This document shows positions 24,500 through 37,849 of a DNA stretch of 64,000 nucleotides, piece by piece; within the stretch, counting starts at the first letter, position 1, and every line of letters begins with the position of its first letter. Under the pieces are notes generated by a model. It saw only the letters and a list, made by a program, of their open reading frames with translations. It did no database searches and was not told the origin of the DNA. The stretch lies in NCBI RefSeq assembly GCF_002288925.2, contig NW_022098001.1, forward strand, positions 8,063,825 to 8,127,824, in the 5' to 3' direction. The DNA comes from Delphinapterus leucas. Lineage: Eukaryota; Chordata; Mammalia; Artiodactyla; Monodontidae. Both the position numbers and the translations under genes were made by a program.

Positions 24500-25990
24500 T
24501 TTGAGTAAATGGAAAGAAATGCAATTCAAAACAAGTTACCATTTCACCCTATCAAATTGGCAAAGACTAAAAAGAACATAAACACACTACTATATATAAA
24601 ATAGGTAATGAACAAGGACCTACTGTATAGCCCAGGAAACTATACTCAATATTTTGTAATAACCTATAAGGGAAAAGAATCTGAAAAAAAGTGTATATAT
24701 ATATATGAATATATATAAAACTGAATCACTTTGCTGCACACCTGAAACTAACACAACATTGTAAATCAACTATACTTCAATTTAGAAAAATAAATTAAGA
24801 AAAAAGAGGATAATATGAATTGCTGGAGAAGGAAGGTTAAATCCTCTCTCAGATACATTGTTGGAACATTACTCATCCATAAAAAGGCACAAGATTGGGT
24901 CATTTGTAGAGACGTGGATGGACCTAGAGACTGTCATACAAAGTGAAGTAAGTCAGAAAGAGAAAAACAAACATCATATATTAACACATATATGTGGAAT
25001 CTAGAAAAATGGTACAGATGAACCTGTTTGCAAGGCAAAAATAGAGACACAGAAGTAGAGAACAAATGTATGGACACCAAGAGGGGGAAGGTGGGGTGGG
25101 ATGAATTGGGAGATGGGGATTGACATATATACACTAATATGTATAAAACAGATGACTAATGAGAACCTGCTGTATAGCACAGGGAACTCTACTTAGTGCT
25201 CTGTGAAGACCTAATTGGGAAGGAAATCCAAAAAAGAGGGGATATATGTATACATACGGCTGATTCACTTTGCTGTACAGTAGAAACTAACACAACACTG
25301 TAAAACAACTATACCCCAATAAAAAATTAAAATGAAATAGAATAAAATATAAATTAAAAAAGTAAAAATAAAATTTTAAAAAAGGATAATATGCATTGCT
25401 GAGGAAGGAAGGTGAAATCCTCCCTCAGATACAGTGTTGATGGGAGTGTTAATGAGGAGAGGATTTTTGGATGGCAATTTGGAAATATGAACCAAATATC
25501 TTTAAAAAGAGGATGGCTTTTGATCAGGGATGTCTATTCATTGGAATGTATATCAAGGACAAAACTAAGAAGTGTGTAAAGATTTAGCTGTAAGTCATGC
25601 AAATATTGACTTTAATAGTAAAAAACATGAAAAATTTTAATGTACAATAGGGAACTGGTTAAATTAATCTGGACATTTCAATTCAATGTAAAACCATGGG
25701 CTATTAAAAATATTTACCACCATGAAAAGCTATGATCAATATTAACTTAAAAAATAAGTTACTAAACAGTATATAAATTACTATCTCATCTCTGTATACA
25801 TAGTGTATTTGTATGTACAGGCATAGAAAAAAGTAAAAATATAGATGTCAGAGTGTTAGCAGTGTTACTGTTAATAACTTTGAGTGGTAGTTTTGAAAGT
25901 AGCTGTATTCTCTAATGTTTTTACAATTAAGTATGAATTAATCATCTTTAAAGGGCCTTTTAAATAACCTTAAAAATAAGGCTAAAATAA
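24500..25990 (+). mobile_element. Old L1 fossil with two younger L1 3' ends inside
   Basis: The old L1 begins near 'gaaatgcaattcaaaacaag' (24518) and resumes after 25380. One young 3' end occupies about 24585-24800 and a second about 24865-25378, each ending in the 'aacacaac..tgtaaa..caactata' terminus and an A-rich tail. A 57-bp stretch of the old L1 (24807-24863) is repeated at 25383-25438, bracketing the second insertion. Confidence 0.7.
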
Positions 25991-26113
25991 AGGAAAAAAT
26001 TTTAATGAGTTAAGTCCACAAAGGTTGATCTCAAACTTTCCACATTTGAAAGTAATGAAAGTACTCTCACGCATAAGAACAATATACTTGACATCAAAAA
26101 ATCTAAAGCTCTG

Positions 26114-26421
26114 GGACTTCCCTGGTGGTGTAGTGGTTAAGAATCCGCCTGCCAATCCAGGGGACACGGGTTCGAGCCCTGGCCTGGGAAGAGCCCACGT
26201 GCCGCGGAACAACTAAGCACGTGTGCCACAACTACTGAAGCCCACGCGCCTAGAGCCCGTGCTCCGCAACAAGAGAAGCCACCGCAATGAGAAGCCCTCG
26301 CACCGCAAGGAAGAGTAGCCCCCGCACGCCACAACTCGAGAAAGCCCATGCACAGCAACAAGACCCAGTGCAGCCAAAAATAAATAAATAAATTTATATT
26401 TTAAAAATATTTTTAAAAAAT
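26114..26421 (+). mobile_element. CHR SINE, long subtype
   Basis: Complete element with an (AAAT)n-rich tail. Perfect 13-bp duplication atctaaagctctg at 26101-26113 and 26422-26434. Confidence 0.95.
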
Positions 26422-26499
26422 ATCTAAAGCTCTGAATATTTTTTAAATCATGAAACTAAATGGTAACCAAGAACTTGAGGAAATTATAGCCAGAATTTT

Positions 26500-27310
26500 G
26501 ACGAGACAGTTAATAATTTTAGGTGTGTAAAAAGCGCTCACAAATCAAAAATAAAAATATCAGCATCCCAATTCAAAAAAAAAAAAAGAGTGAAAATTAA
26601 GAGCAGACTACTTCTAACCCATATGGTACATTTGTACAGATGTTGTAAGGTGCCCTTTTCCCCGGGCAGAGGCCAGAGGGAAGCTTAGCTCGATCTCAAC
26701 CCCAAGGTCCCCTCGTCCAGGACACAACAAAATAACTGTACGTAGTAGCCAAGGCAAAAACAAGATCTTTGGTAAAAAAGAAACTTAAATGACGAATAAA
26801 CATCTGAGAAAATGTTTAACCTCATTAATTATCAGACTGCAATTTAAAACAAAAATACACTTTTTTTGCTGTTCAAATTGACCAAAAAATTATAAATCTC
26901 ATAGACTGGTGACAAGATGTGAGAAAGACACTCTCAAACACTGTTGGGAGAAAACAGAAATTTTTACAACCTATCTAGAAGTCATTTTCAAAGTATGAAT
27001 CAAGAACCTACAAATATTTATCTTTTGTTCTTATACTTCCAAAAACTTATTCTAAAGTAATAAGCAGAGATACAAAGATTTATATATAAGCATGATTTAT
27101 AATAATGAAAAAGCAAAACAACCTAAACATAAAAAATAGGAGGTGGTAGATTTCATCTTCAAATGCTATGTAGAAGTATACTTAAGAGGCTAGTAAAATG
27201 CCAACAATAAAGCATTAAGTAGAAAATGCAGAATGGCATGAATGATGTAAAAACGTGAGATTATAATTTGTACACTTTTATAACCACATTCATAACTGTA
27301 AGAAAATATA
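26500..27310 (+). mobile_element. L1 ORF2/3' fossil
   Basis: 'gacgaataaacatctgagaa' and 'ctcattaattatcagactgc' (about 26790-26850) are L1 ORF2 remnants, and later text fits an L1 3' end. A GC-richer patch at about 26650-26740 does not fit L1 and is unassigned. Confidence 0.55.
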
Positions 27311-29285
27311 TGAAGTGTCAGGGCCCTGGAATTGTGAGTGACTTCTCTTCTATATACCTTTCTCTAGTTTCCAGTTTTTTCTCATGGCCTTATAGTATCT
27401 GCATAATCAGAAAAAAAGGCCTCCCCAAGAAATGGTGCTTAAAAAAGAAAACACACCGCAAGTGCAAAACTGCACCATAAAATAGCTGCAACAGCAGTCG
27501 GCCTCCACCATAGCATTGAAAACAGTGAGGTAGGTCATTCAGAAATGCTTCAAAACTGTGATTTATAAAATAATCCATCAAACAGTAAATACAATAAAAT
27601 CTCAGATTCATAAAAACATTTTCAATTTCTCCCATATTCCAGGAATATCTGGCACAACAACAACAAAATCTCTGAATATCGTGTTCAATTTGGTTCACCT
27701 GGACAACCGTAGGTTATGTTGCAAGAGAAAAACTCCCAACTTGTAATTAAATGTGCCCTGGGTATTGACCACATAGGTATTTTATTGTAAATTAGGATCG
27801 GGAACCCAAAAAAAGGATGTGCGTCTTTTAAATGAGGAAAAGAGAAGAGAAACAGGTACAACCGCCAGCCGATTCAACTTCAGGATACTAGGAGTGATAA
27901 ATGAACTGTGTCCCAAGATTTGTGGGCAAATTCAAAAAGCAAATTTGTGGTCCTGCGTGGCTGAATACAAACCACACCTTTCAGGCTATTTACTGAAATT
28001 GGATAAACACAGGATAAAAAGACAAACTGTAGCCCTTCCTAATCTCCTTCTCGCAAGCCCTACAAGGATATGCACCTTTATTTAGACTTTGAACGACCAA
28101 AATCGATAACGATTTTTGAAAATGTAAGGTACAGTATTTGAGATCTGATGAATTTCTGCACAATGAGAAGGAAAGTATGGGGGAGGGGAAGCCAGGTAGG
28201 CATGGGAGAGAAGGGGACAATTGCAAATTTCACTTTTGAATCCACAACCAAAAAGTATAATCACAAACTCTGTGTTGATTCCCACAACCTAACGTTGCTT
28301 TGGTTTTGCTCACATTAGCAAAGTTCATTTCCTTTTTGTTTAAACCTCGCCCCTCCCCCGTTTTTTCCCTGACATATTTTTGGCAACTTAAGTGATTCTG
28401 TGAGGCCACGTTCTCCCTCCAAGTTCACATCGTGTACTTTCTGTTCCCTGGTGGATGCTCCTTGGATAGGTTGATAAGTAAATAACTTCACATTTGCGAC
28501 AAAGCTTCCATTAAAGACGCCTGCAGGAAATTCAGTGATGCAATCTCACACAGCTTAACTAACAGACTCCATCTCGCGTCTGGCATGATCTATGTACCAG
28601 CTTGTAGAAGCAGGTACATGACTCACACGCTTGGCCCTCCAGGGAAAAGCAAGTCTATGTTACGGAAAAAATAAATTGTTGTTTAAAAAAATAATAAAAA
28701 CTCAACCGTGCCTACAACTACTTTTTGTTTTTAAAGGAAGTCATATTCCGCGTTCTCCCTATTCCTGAAAAAAGATTAAATACAACTGGACCTACCACCG
28801 AGTCGTTCCCAAGAGCACCCACTCAGGTTAGGTCAGAGATGGCATGGAAGGCAGCCCCGCCTCCAGAGAATTTTCTCCAAGGTAAACTGCGCAGGCGCAT
28901 GCAGCCTACTGAGTGGATGAAAAGGTTTCTCTTCTGCTTAGTCACCACCACCGCTCCCCCCGCCCCCTCCCCCCACGCCCCCAGCTGCAAGTTATACAAA
29001 GGCTGGAAACTCCCACACCTGGGTGTACTATTTTGAAAAATAGGTGCACTTGATAATTGGTCAAATCCAAAGAGACAGGGTTGTTGAGACACTAACCCAA
29101 AAGTGTACAGGTGAGTGAGGCATAGTGCAGAAGACACACGTGGCATACCAGCAGTGAAGAGCTGAGTGACATGCCTCTATCAGCAGGGAGGGAACAGCTG
29201 AATTCTACCAGGAACAAGCAAGCAAGCAGGCTTTCCCATTTTATTTCAGCTGTGTGTGTGTTATTTTTAAATATCTCCATGGCCA
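27311..29285. other. Mostly unique intronic sequence
   Basis: No gene seen. It includes a run with an NRF1-like palindrome at 28889-28903 and a C-rich patch at 28945-28985. Two plus-strand frames (27819-28085 and 28725-29036) have no recognisable domain. Confidence 0.5.
28889..28903. promoter_or_regulatory. NRF1-type site
   Basis: tgcgcaggcgcatgc matches the NRF1 consensus closely (two TGCGCA-like half-sites). It is unusual because the surroundings are not a CpG island. Binding is not proven. Confidence 0.4.
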
Positions 29286-29289
29286 AATG

Positions 29290-29990
29290 ACTATTTTTTT
29301 TTAAATAACCTTAAAATTTTTCTAATTACAAGAACAGTACAAGCTCACTTCAGCAAACTAGAATACAGAGAAGAACAAATAAGAGACAAAAGCATCTATA
29401 ATTTCTCCATGCAGAGAGCAAACCACTGTTAACCTACTGTGGTTTTATTATCATAGTTTATTATTCATTTTCTATGCCTGAAAACCTTCTAACATAATAC
29501 ACCATGAACATTTTTCCTGTCATTAAATATTTTTCCATAATCTGATTTATAATGCTTACCCCTGAACTGTGATTTACTAAACCAGTCCTCTGTATCTGGG
29601 CACTTAGAGCTTTCCTGATTTTTCACTTTAAAAAATATTCCTACAATTAATATCCTTGATTACTTCCTTAAGATAAAGCCCTAAAACTGGAATTCAGGTG
29701 TCAGAAGGTAGGCCCATTTCAACCAGTTTTGCTAAACTGTCTTCCAGAAAGTTTGTAAGAATGTATAATCCTCCTAGAAATGTATTTTACCCAAACCCAG
29801 TTTTGTTAATCTTGGCCAATTTGACAGGGAAACCTTGAGCTTCCCTCTTCTGTAATCTGTATTTCTTGGATTATTAATAAACTGAATATTATTTTATATG
29901 TCTATTAATCACTTGTAGCTTTTGTGAACTGTCTACTCATGTTTGTGGACCATATTTCTATTGAGACGTTTGTCCTTTTTTAAAATGTTT
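29290..29990 (-). mobile_element. L1 fossil, antisense
   Basis: Reverse-oriented L1 3' region: 'cttaagataaagccctaaaa', 'tgctaaactgtcttccagaa' and 'gtgaactgtctactcatgtt'. It lies in the sense direction of GRHL2 but is decayed. Confidence 0.6.
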
Positions 29991-30296
29991 TCAAAACTAT
30001 GTAAGATAGACATAGTTTTAAAAGTAGCCACCACGATTCCGAAGCAGCTAAAAACCGTGGTCTGCACAGGAAGCATAAATGTACTTAAAGGCTCTTCTAA
30101 CCTATCAAAATCCTCCACTTGAGAACTTCCAGGGGCTTCAATCCATTTTTTCCTGGTACCAACACTGGCTTCAGAGAAAATGGACTTCAGAGACTTCTAA
30201 ATCTTATAACACAATAGGATACCAGAGAAGGAGATTTTATTCCTGACCTACATGAAGAGTCATTTGTGTGCCCTGGAGTGAAATCATGTATTGTCT

Positions 30297-30466
30297 TTTT
30301 TTTTAACTTTTTATGTTATATTGGAGTATAGCCGATTAACAATGTTGTGAGAGTTTCAGGTGCACAGCAAAGCGACTCAGCCATACATATACGTGTATCC
30401 ATTCTCCCCCAAACTCCCTTCCCATCCAGGCTGCCACATAACATTGAGCAGGGTTCCCTGTGTATA
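30297..30466 (-). mobile_element. Young-type L1 3' end, antisense
   Basis: T-run, then the reverse of the L1 3' UTR ('tatattggagtatagccgat', 'gagtttcaggtgcacagcaa', 'gagcagggttccctgtg'). 5' truncated to about 170 bp. Confidence 0.8.
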
Positions 30467-32626
30467 TTGTCTTACAATCGAAGTGAAACTGCAGGTGCTA
30501 TTCTTATTCTTATACTATTTAATACCTTTTCTGAACACTTATTAAACCATTGGCTTGGCAATACTGGTTGACAGTAGGTGTCCCTGAATAATGTTTTATT
30601 AAGAGGAGGAGGAATCTGGAAGTGGGGCATGGGAGGGGAAGGATGAAGGGAGGAGGAAAAGGGGGAGGAAAGGGCAGCAAGAGGCAAGAGGAGAAGGCCC
30701 ATTTGTTGCTGTTTTCATTTTACTAAATTTTATTCAATGTTCCGTCCATTCCAATACTGCCTCTCCTTCACTCCACGAGCCTGCGCAAAGTAAACCACTT
30801 CCTGGGTGCTGTTCTGGAAGGGGGTTCTCAGAGTACCTGCCAGCCCTTTTTATCTGATTTTCTTGTACCTTTATCTACCAGCCCAGTGAGGCAGTGAGGG
30901 GGTCCACTAAGTAAACCATTGATCTTACCGCTTAGATGCTGAATTCCGTGTGGCCCTCTGAATTCCTCTCGCCGGCCAGAAGTCTGTTTCTTTGTCATCT
31001 TAAACCACCTTTTATTTTGCTAAAATAAAATGATTTGAGGGGGGCCTGGGAGCAGAAGCAGGTCCCACTGTGCCCTGTAGTCTCCTATCTTGTTAACATC
31101 ATCATTCTGTGAGCCGCCACCAGCCCAGACTCCACTGGAAGGGAGAAAATGAGACTCACAGAATGTTGGAGCAGGTGATTATCCTCAGAGATCATTTAGT
31201 TCAACTTCATTTTACAGGTGAAAAATAATGAAAGACAAACCCTCTGATCTTATGTTAATTATCTTATTGGCAATACAGGGAAGAGGCAAAAGCTACCTTT
31301 GTTCCTTGCTGCTTTGAAAAGTTAGATCCAAGAAGTACAGAAAGCAGTTATTTTCTGAGGCTCACTGAACTGAGAACTAAAACCAATGATTTGGGGTGAG
31401 TGTGGGAAGGAAAGGCCATCTTAACTCACAGAAATGCTGTCGGAACCTTAACCACGTGTTTCATATACTCACGTTCATATCTTAAGAAGCAAATAGGCAA
31501 TGCCTCCCCTGTTCTCAATCTCCCTACCAAAAAAACGGAGTATATTTTTTAATTAATCAAAACCTCAGATTTTCAATTCATACAACGCCAGTATGCAACA
31601 CACAAGAAAGAATGTAAGGCACTTTTTTCCTCAAATCAAACTTTTAGCTCCAAATCCTACTCTTGGTTACTCCCAGACTCTGTATGATCTGTAAGGCTCG
31701 TCCTAGATCTAGGATTCAAGGCATCAAGTTAAAATCAGAATCAATCCGCCAGGAGGATAAACAGCACACGTCATCCTCTCTTAGAGCCCAGCTCTGCAGC
31801 CGGAGCATGGCAAATCTCATGCTACTGAGAAAAGGCTGGCAACTCAAAGGTGGCTAAAGCATAGTTTCTCCCTCCTCCTTTTTTCTTCCTCTCTTTTCTC
31901 CATTCTTGTCCCCTTCACTTCAACCTTTCCCCGTTTTCTGAAACCCCGATCTAAATTCAGAAGCCTTGGAAAAGAGACTCTGGCCCTGGGGTGTTTGTTA
32001 TACGTGCACATTCAGCATTTGGACGAAAGGCTGGCGCCAAAATAAGAAGAAGCAACAGGCGCATCTTGCTTCCCTTTCTGCTCTGGGGGGTTGTCTGCAT
32101 TCACACTTGTAAAGGAAGCATTTCCTTGGGAGTGAATGTGAAGTCAGATCACTTTAAAAATGCTCCCCACAAAGTTCATTGCCCTGTTCATTACAAAGTA
32201 AAATAAGGCTGTTCATCGCCACAGGCAGCGACTGCTTTCCACTGAAGGCCCATTCAAATGCTCGGTCAATCTCCATAACCCGGACAGATTCTCAAAATGT
32301 ACATCGAAATCCCCTGAAATGTATCAGCTTTTTAAGTACTTTCCACAGAGCTCTAAAAATGTGTGCTTGGTGGGCATTTTATATAGCAAATCAAAATGTG
32401 CTGTTTTTAAAAATAATATTGCTTTAATCCTGCTACTCACCAGAACACATCAAGCTAAAACACCTAATTCCCTTCCCAGTATAAATGGGGGTGGAAGTTG
32501 GGGGTAGATCCCTAAAGAAGTACTTCCTTGCTTCTACCCCACTTACCCCATTATAGCCCAGTCCTTTCTACCACAGACCATTAAAAGACTTACAGCATAA
32601 AATGTAATTTTCTGGTGATGGAGGAT

Positions 32627-32680
32627 GGATGGATAGATGGATGGATGGATGGATGGATGGATGGATGGATAGATGGATAA
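32627..32680. repeat. (GGAT)n microsatellite
   Basis: About 13 tetranucleotide units with a few interruptions. Confidence 0.95.
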
Positions 32681-33359
32681 ATAAAATGGAAGCAAGGAGC
32701 CAGGACTTCTCTAATGGATGGAAATATGCAGGGCAGGTGGAGGGTAGAGTGAATCTGAATTTTGGAGGCTTCCGTTTGAAGACCTGTGAAGCTGTCTGAG
32801 GGACTTCCAGGTATATGTTGCTGTTACTAAGCAACCCACCCATCCTCCTGGGCCAAAGCAGAAATTCCTATTCAGCCTGTTGCGGCTCGCTAAGGAATTT
32901 TTCCTGGACAAGTTTGCCAAACCAATCACTACCCTGTTTCAGCCTAGACCTCACTTTTTATAATTGAGCAGGAATCCTTGAATACCTTTTGAAAAGGAAG
33001 AGAGTGCCTGCACCCCGAAGTGAGTATCAGGGATCATGAGTGAGGACTCTAATTTAGGACAAGGCTTGCCTTATACTAAGAAGAACTTAAAAGTAAACAC
33101 TTTCCAAGGTTAAGCTCAGTTGACTTGAATTAGATAAGGTGCCATCACTTGCTGCCATCATCTTAACTCTTGGCTCAGGTGACAAGAATGGGTTGCTGTT
33201 GCTATAAATGCTAAGAGAACACAGCAAAGTTCACTGGCTAAAAGAACACCTGAAATCAGATTCATATTTATATCACTGCATGGAAGAAGTGCATGTGTCA
33301 ATTCCTACCAAGTAATATGGGAGGGAAAAAAATCAGCAAAGTGGCATCAGGAGACAGAC

Positions 33360-33412
33360 CAAGGAGGAAAAGAAGGGAGGGGGGAAGGGAGGGAGGGAAA
33401 GAGGGGAAAAAA
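33360..33412. repeat. Purine (GGGA)n tract
   Basis: Imperfect GGGAA/GGGA units. The short plus-strand frame across it is low complexity. Confidence 0.8.
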
Positions 33413-35289
33413 ATGTTGCTTCAGACTGAGGACAAAATAAGAGGAAAAATACAATTTAACCAAATTGTTTATTTTTTAACCTGAAACGTATGCCTGGTTG
33501 TATCAAAGTCACAGAGAGGAACCAAAGCATTTGCTTGAGTTACCTAAGTCTTTAAAAGAAAACTAGATTCAATAACCAAACATCAAAATAATAATCTTGT
33601 TTAAATTATCTATAGATTTCAAACAAATACTTCTTGGGGTTCTTGGGTGGTGGTGTTGTATAAATGTTATGTATGTTTGACTTACTTGACTATATGTATA
33701 AATTCTCTGTTTGACTTTGCAGAGTATAGTAGAAATTGCTAGATACAGCTCTTCATCACTGCTCCAGCACTTACTTTTAATCCTCCTTAAATCAGATGGC
33801 ACTGGGTCCATTTGGGTGGCCTAGTCTCTGCGGTTGGTTTAAAACAGGACCTAATTACAGATCAACAGAAAGCCTAGTACCATCTTATTAGGGTAATACT
33901 TAAAGCTACCATTAGCCCTAGAGATGAAACTGCAACCATCATCCCATTAAATATTTCACTAAGGACCAGCATCAGATTGAACTCGTTATCTTTGACTTTG
34001 TGCTACAAAATAGAATCTAAATTCAGTGAAATAACTGTGCCCAGAAAAATGAACACTAGTTTTATCTTCTAATGTAAAACTATGGCAGGACAAGGGTGGC
34101 CTTCTAACTCCAACCCAGCTCCCTAGTGAGTGGGATCCAGCCTAAAATCTGAGTTTGACCTTTTAACTCTGGGCCTGGCAGAAGGCCACATGGGTGACAT
34201 CACTCCAAATCAGGTGTTTAGCAGCTCTGGAAATATGACTTGTCAAAAGGATCCCATTCTTCCAGAAGGGACAGTTCAGCAACACAATAAAAGTAAACAA
34301 CATTGAGAGAAGGCCTAAGAACTCTTAAACCCTAGTTAAGATATCAGAAGCTGCTCATCCAAAAGTAGCATAATGAACATAAAGCCTACAGGTTTCATTT
34401 CACTTATATGCTGGATATACACCTGAGAAGGGATGTATAAATTGAATTTATTATGTAAAGTACTCACTTAAAGCATTATTTTGCTAAATAACCCAATGCA
34501 GATGCCCTGGCCCCTCTCTGAAGAATCTGATTCCATAACTCTGGGGTGGGGCACAGGGAGTGTAGCTTTACCAAGTGCCTCAGGTGATATATTTTTGTAA
34601 TCAGATGAGTTTGTGTTGCAGTGATTTAAAGAATGCCTATGGACATTCCTATTACTAAGCACATACATAATTATCTTCAACCTTTTTTTTTTAATCAATC
34701 CAGACTTCTATATTGTTGTCTAGCATTTTCTTATTTTTCAGGTAAGTTAACTTTACCTGTATATTAGTTTATTTCACCGAAGATGCAAAACTAACCAAAG
34801 CACACTGTTTGCAGTGTCTCACTTCCAAACACAGTGGCCCAGTCTGTTTTCTGATGGATACAAGTTTGCAGAAATTGAATGCGGGTGAGAGAAAGAAAGG
34901 GTGAACTCGAGGCTAATTTAGGGTTGAGATAGCCAGGAAGGGTGGCAGGTTAAATTAAGAGGTTTAGACAGGAATGAGTGTCAGAGCAAACACCATGTTG
35001 GTCCCTCTTCTTCAGTTCTAATTCCCAGGGGTCATCCAGTATGTGTGCATTTTTTTCACCTCTAAATTAAGAAGCGTGCAAGATTTAATCCATTGTAGGG
35101 AAGAGAACACTGGACTTTAGCCATTAAGCTGGTGATACCTGGGGAAAGATACAAGACTGGCACTATTAGCCGATTCTGTATTTACTGTATTTATAAGTAT
35201 AGTGTTGTCTGGTTTTGAGTGTACAAGTGTCTGGACTATTAAATAGAGAACTGATTATCTTAGTTTACTTAATGGGACCACTGTCTCTC

Positions 35290-35718
35290 TAAGTCTCTGA
35301 TTCACCCACACTGGGCTCCTTTCTGATCCTAGAATATGCTAAGTACTCTCCCACCTCAGGGTCTTTGCACTTGCTCATCCATCTGCCTGTAACACTCGTA
35401 TCCCTAGTATCTTCAGTGCTTGATCTCACTTCAGGTTTCTGCTCAAAGGTCATCTCATCAGAGAGGCCATCCCTGAGCACCTTATATAAAATAATTCCCC
35501 GTTATTCTCAATCCCTTTAGCCTGCTTTGCTTCCCTTTGTAGCATTTATCATCATCTAACTTGTTAGGTATTTCCTTCTTTATTGATTCACTGTTTCCTG
35601 GAACTACAATGGTAGCACCACAATGGCCGGCAGTTTGTCCTATCTGCTAATGAATCTCATTGCCAGGATCAACGCTCAGTTTATAGTGGCACTCAAGATA
35701 TATTTGTTGAATAAATGA
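35290..35718 (+). mobile_element. L2 LINE 3' fragment
   Basis: L2 3' landmarks: 'gggtctttgcacttgctc', 'tttctgctcaaaggtcatct', 'gagaggccatccctgagcac' and the end 'atatttgttgaataaatgag'. Well preserved for its age. Confidence 0.85.
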
Positions 35719-35786
35719 GTGGGTATTTTTATTGCTTTGAGGAAGATATGATTAACTCAGTATTGGTGATATTAAAAGATAATATA

Positions 35787-35899
35787 GGGAACTCCCTGGT
35801 GGTCCAATGGTTAGGATTCCATGCTTTCACTGCCGTGGCCCGGGTTCAACCCCTGGTCGGCGTGGCATGGCCAAAAAAAAAAACAAAAAGAAAAAAAAA
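35787..35899 (+). mobile_element. CHR SINE, short subtype
   Basis: Head ggaactccctggtggtccaa to ggcatggcc and an A-rich tail. Flanks 'ataatatag' and 'attatatag' are a likely duplication. Confidence 0.88.
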
Positions 35900-36129
35900 T
35901 TATATAGCTAAATGGAAACATATCCACTTATAAAACTAAAGAGTAGAAAGATTAAAATATTTCATCCCATTACTTGAAACGCTACCCACATGAGGTATCT
36001 ATAACTTTGGACATTTTCCTTTCTAGAATAATGGCTGGACTCCTTAAGACAAAACACACAGAATGACTAAAGGTAATCGTCCTAAGGCAAAAGCGGGGTG
36101 GGTAGGGAGAAGGGGGATTTATGTAATAT

Positions 36130-36250
36130 CTGTTCCTGTTTCATCTTCCACTAGAGTGTAAGTCCCTTGAGGACATGGCCCACTTTATACGTCTTTTTAC
36201 TCTCCTATGATACCTATCTGAATGTGTTGCAAATGGTAGGTAATCAGAAA
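36130..36250 (+). repeat. L2 3' end fragment
   Basis: 'ctagagtgtaagtcccttga' with the L2-type run toward an '-aatcagaaaacac' end. Confidence 0.5.
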
Positions 36251-36290
36251 ACACATATAGGTAATGAAAAACACCTGTTTCAAATAAATC

Positions 36291-36316
36291 ATATATATAT
36301 ATATATATATATATAT
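36291..36316. repeat. (AT)n microsatellite
   Basis: Pure AT run of about 26 bp. Confidence 0.95.
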
Positions 36317-36319
36317 TCT

Positions 36320-37164
36320 GAATATTTTGGCAATAAGAGTTTCTAAATCTATCATTGGGCGGCTAGAATACACATGCTTGTTGACAAAGATCATAAATCT
36401 CCATAAAATGTTAGAAAGGGGGAGTAGAAAAATTCTAAATATGTACAAAGACAAACTGTCCTAAAAATACTTTGTTTTAAATAGCGATAGCATCAACATT
36501 GCAGAACATAAAAAGCAGATCGTGTCAATCTGAAAACTTCACGACTATAAAAAAGATGATGCTACTTCAGTCCAGACTTGCTAACTGGAATTATCTTCGT
36601 ATGCTATCCAAAAGCTTACCTATACTTTGATGGGTTTATAGAAAAAAAAGTCCTTTGTGTATTCCTTTAGGTTAGTTCCAGAAAATACAGACAAGCCTCC
36701 TACAGGGATTTACCGAAAAGTTGATAAAGTTCAAGCTCCAGGACTCCCGTTTGCTCTGGCAGGAAGCTCCAGAAACAGGCTCACCTGGGTTTTTTTTTTT
36801 TTTTTTTAGCCCCCACCCCTACTCCACCTAACACAATTGCATAAGCTTCAAGCTCATAAAACCTGGGCCCACCCCGGCCAGACAGCCATGAAAGAACTAG
36901 GCTAGAATCTGCAAAAATGATCCAAAAATCATTTATTAATTTCAAGCATTTCTCCATAGTCTTGGCAAAGAGACGTAAATGGGGTTCAACAGTCTCTTTG
37001 AGGTATTGTTAGTATTACTTTTCCCAGGAAACGAAATGAAGTCTTGGAAACCATCACTAGATAAAAGTTACTTTCATTAAATGTAAGTATACATAACTCT
37101 AGATAGTTATTACCCATAAAAATTAGGTAATGTATCGCAGTGAACTAGATTGCTAGTTTTATTG
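36320..37164. other. Unassigned intronic sequence
   Basis: No gene or clear repeat, apart from a T-run at about 36790-36808 that is too isolated to assign. Confidence 0.45.
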
Positions 37165-37330
37165 CTTATTTTCTTTCTTTAAATTTATTTTTAATTGAAG
37201 TATAATTCACATTCAAATATTATTTTCAAGTGTACAACATAGTGATTTGATGTCTATATAGGTCACGAAACGATTCGCACAATAAATCTAGTTACAATCC
37301 GTCACCAAAGTTAACACAATATCGACTATA
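37165..37330 (-). mobile_element. L1 3' end, antisense
   Basis: Reverse of an L1 3' UTR: 'ttgaagtataattcacattc', 'aagtgtacaacatagtgatt' and 'aatctagttacaatccgtca'. Older than the 30.3-kb copy. Confidence 0.65.
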
Positions 37331-37849
37331 TTAGAACTTATTTTCAATACTAAATAATTTATCTTCATTGGTGCCAAGTACAATCGGTTAAAAGCCAATC
37401 TGTTTTCATCCTAAATTCATTTGAGTCCCGTTGTATCACAAAACGAAGTGGTGCAACCGAATGTTAATCGTGTTAAATAAGGAATTACAGTAAGCCTTAT
37501 CCAATAGTCACTAGATTTGCAACCATTTTTGACACGAAGATCAAAACAAACCAAAAACACCGTGCTGCCATCTCGGCTTTTGGCTACTGAAGTTTTCAAA
37601 CTCGAGGAGTGAGTTCTTAAAGGTTACGGAGACAATTGGGGGTGGGAGCGGGGGTACACTCAAACCCACACTTTCCCAGTCCCACCCCTGCTCCCGACCT
37701 CGGCCCGTGTTTGCACTGTAACTAGGTCCTCCCCTCCGGTGTGTAGCTCGCACTTAATTTTTCATTAGTGGGTAAAGTGGTACTAATATCTGGTAGTTTT
37801 TCTTAAGTATGATAGCCTGTGACGTTAGCTACACCAACCCTACCCGGGG

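Larger units (their letters stand above)
30480..35285. other. Low-repeat intronic stretch
   Basis: Mostly unique-looking sequence with balanced composition, no gene recognised. Exceptions are a purine tract at 30600-30690, an old MIR-like patch at 31150-31235, a (GGAT)n array at 32627-32680 and a GGGA tract at 33360-33405. Segment 32090-32420 has few simple repeats and could be a conserved element, but conservation cannot be seen in one genome. Confidence 0.45.
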
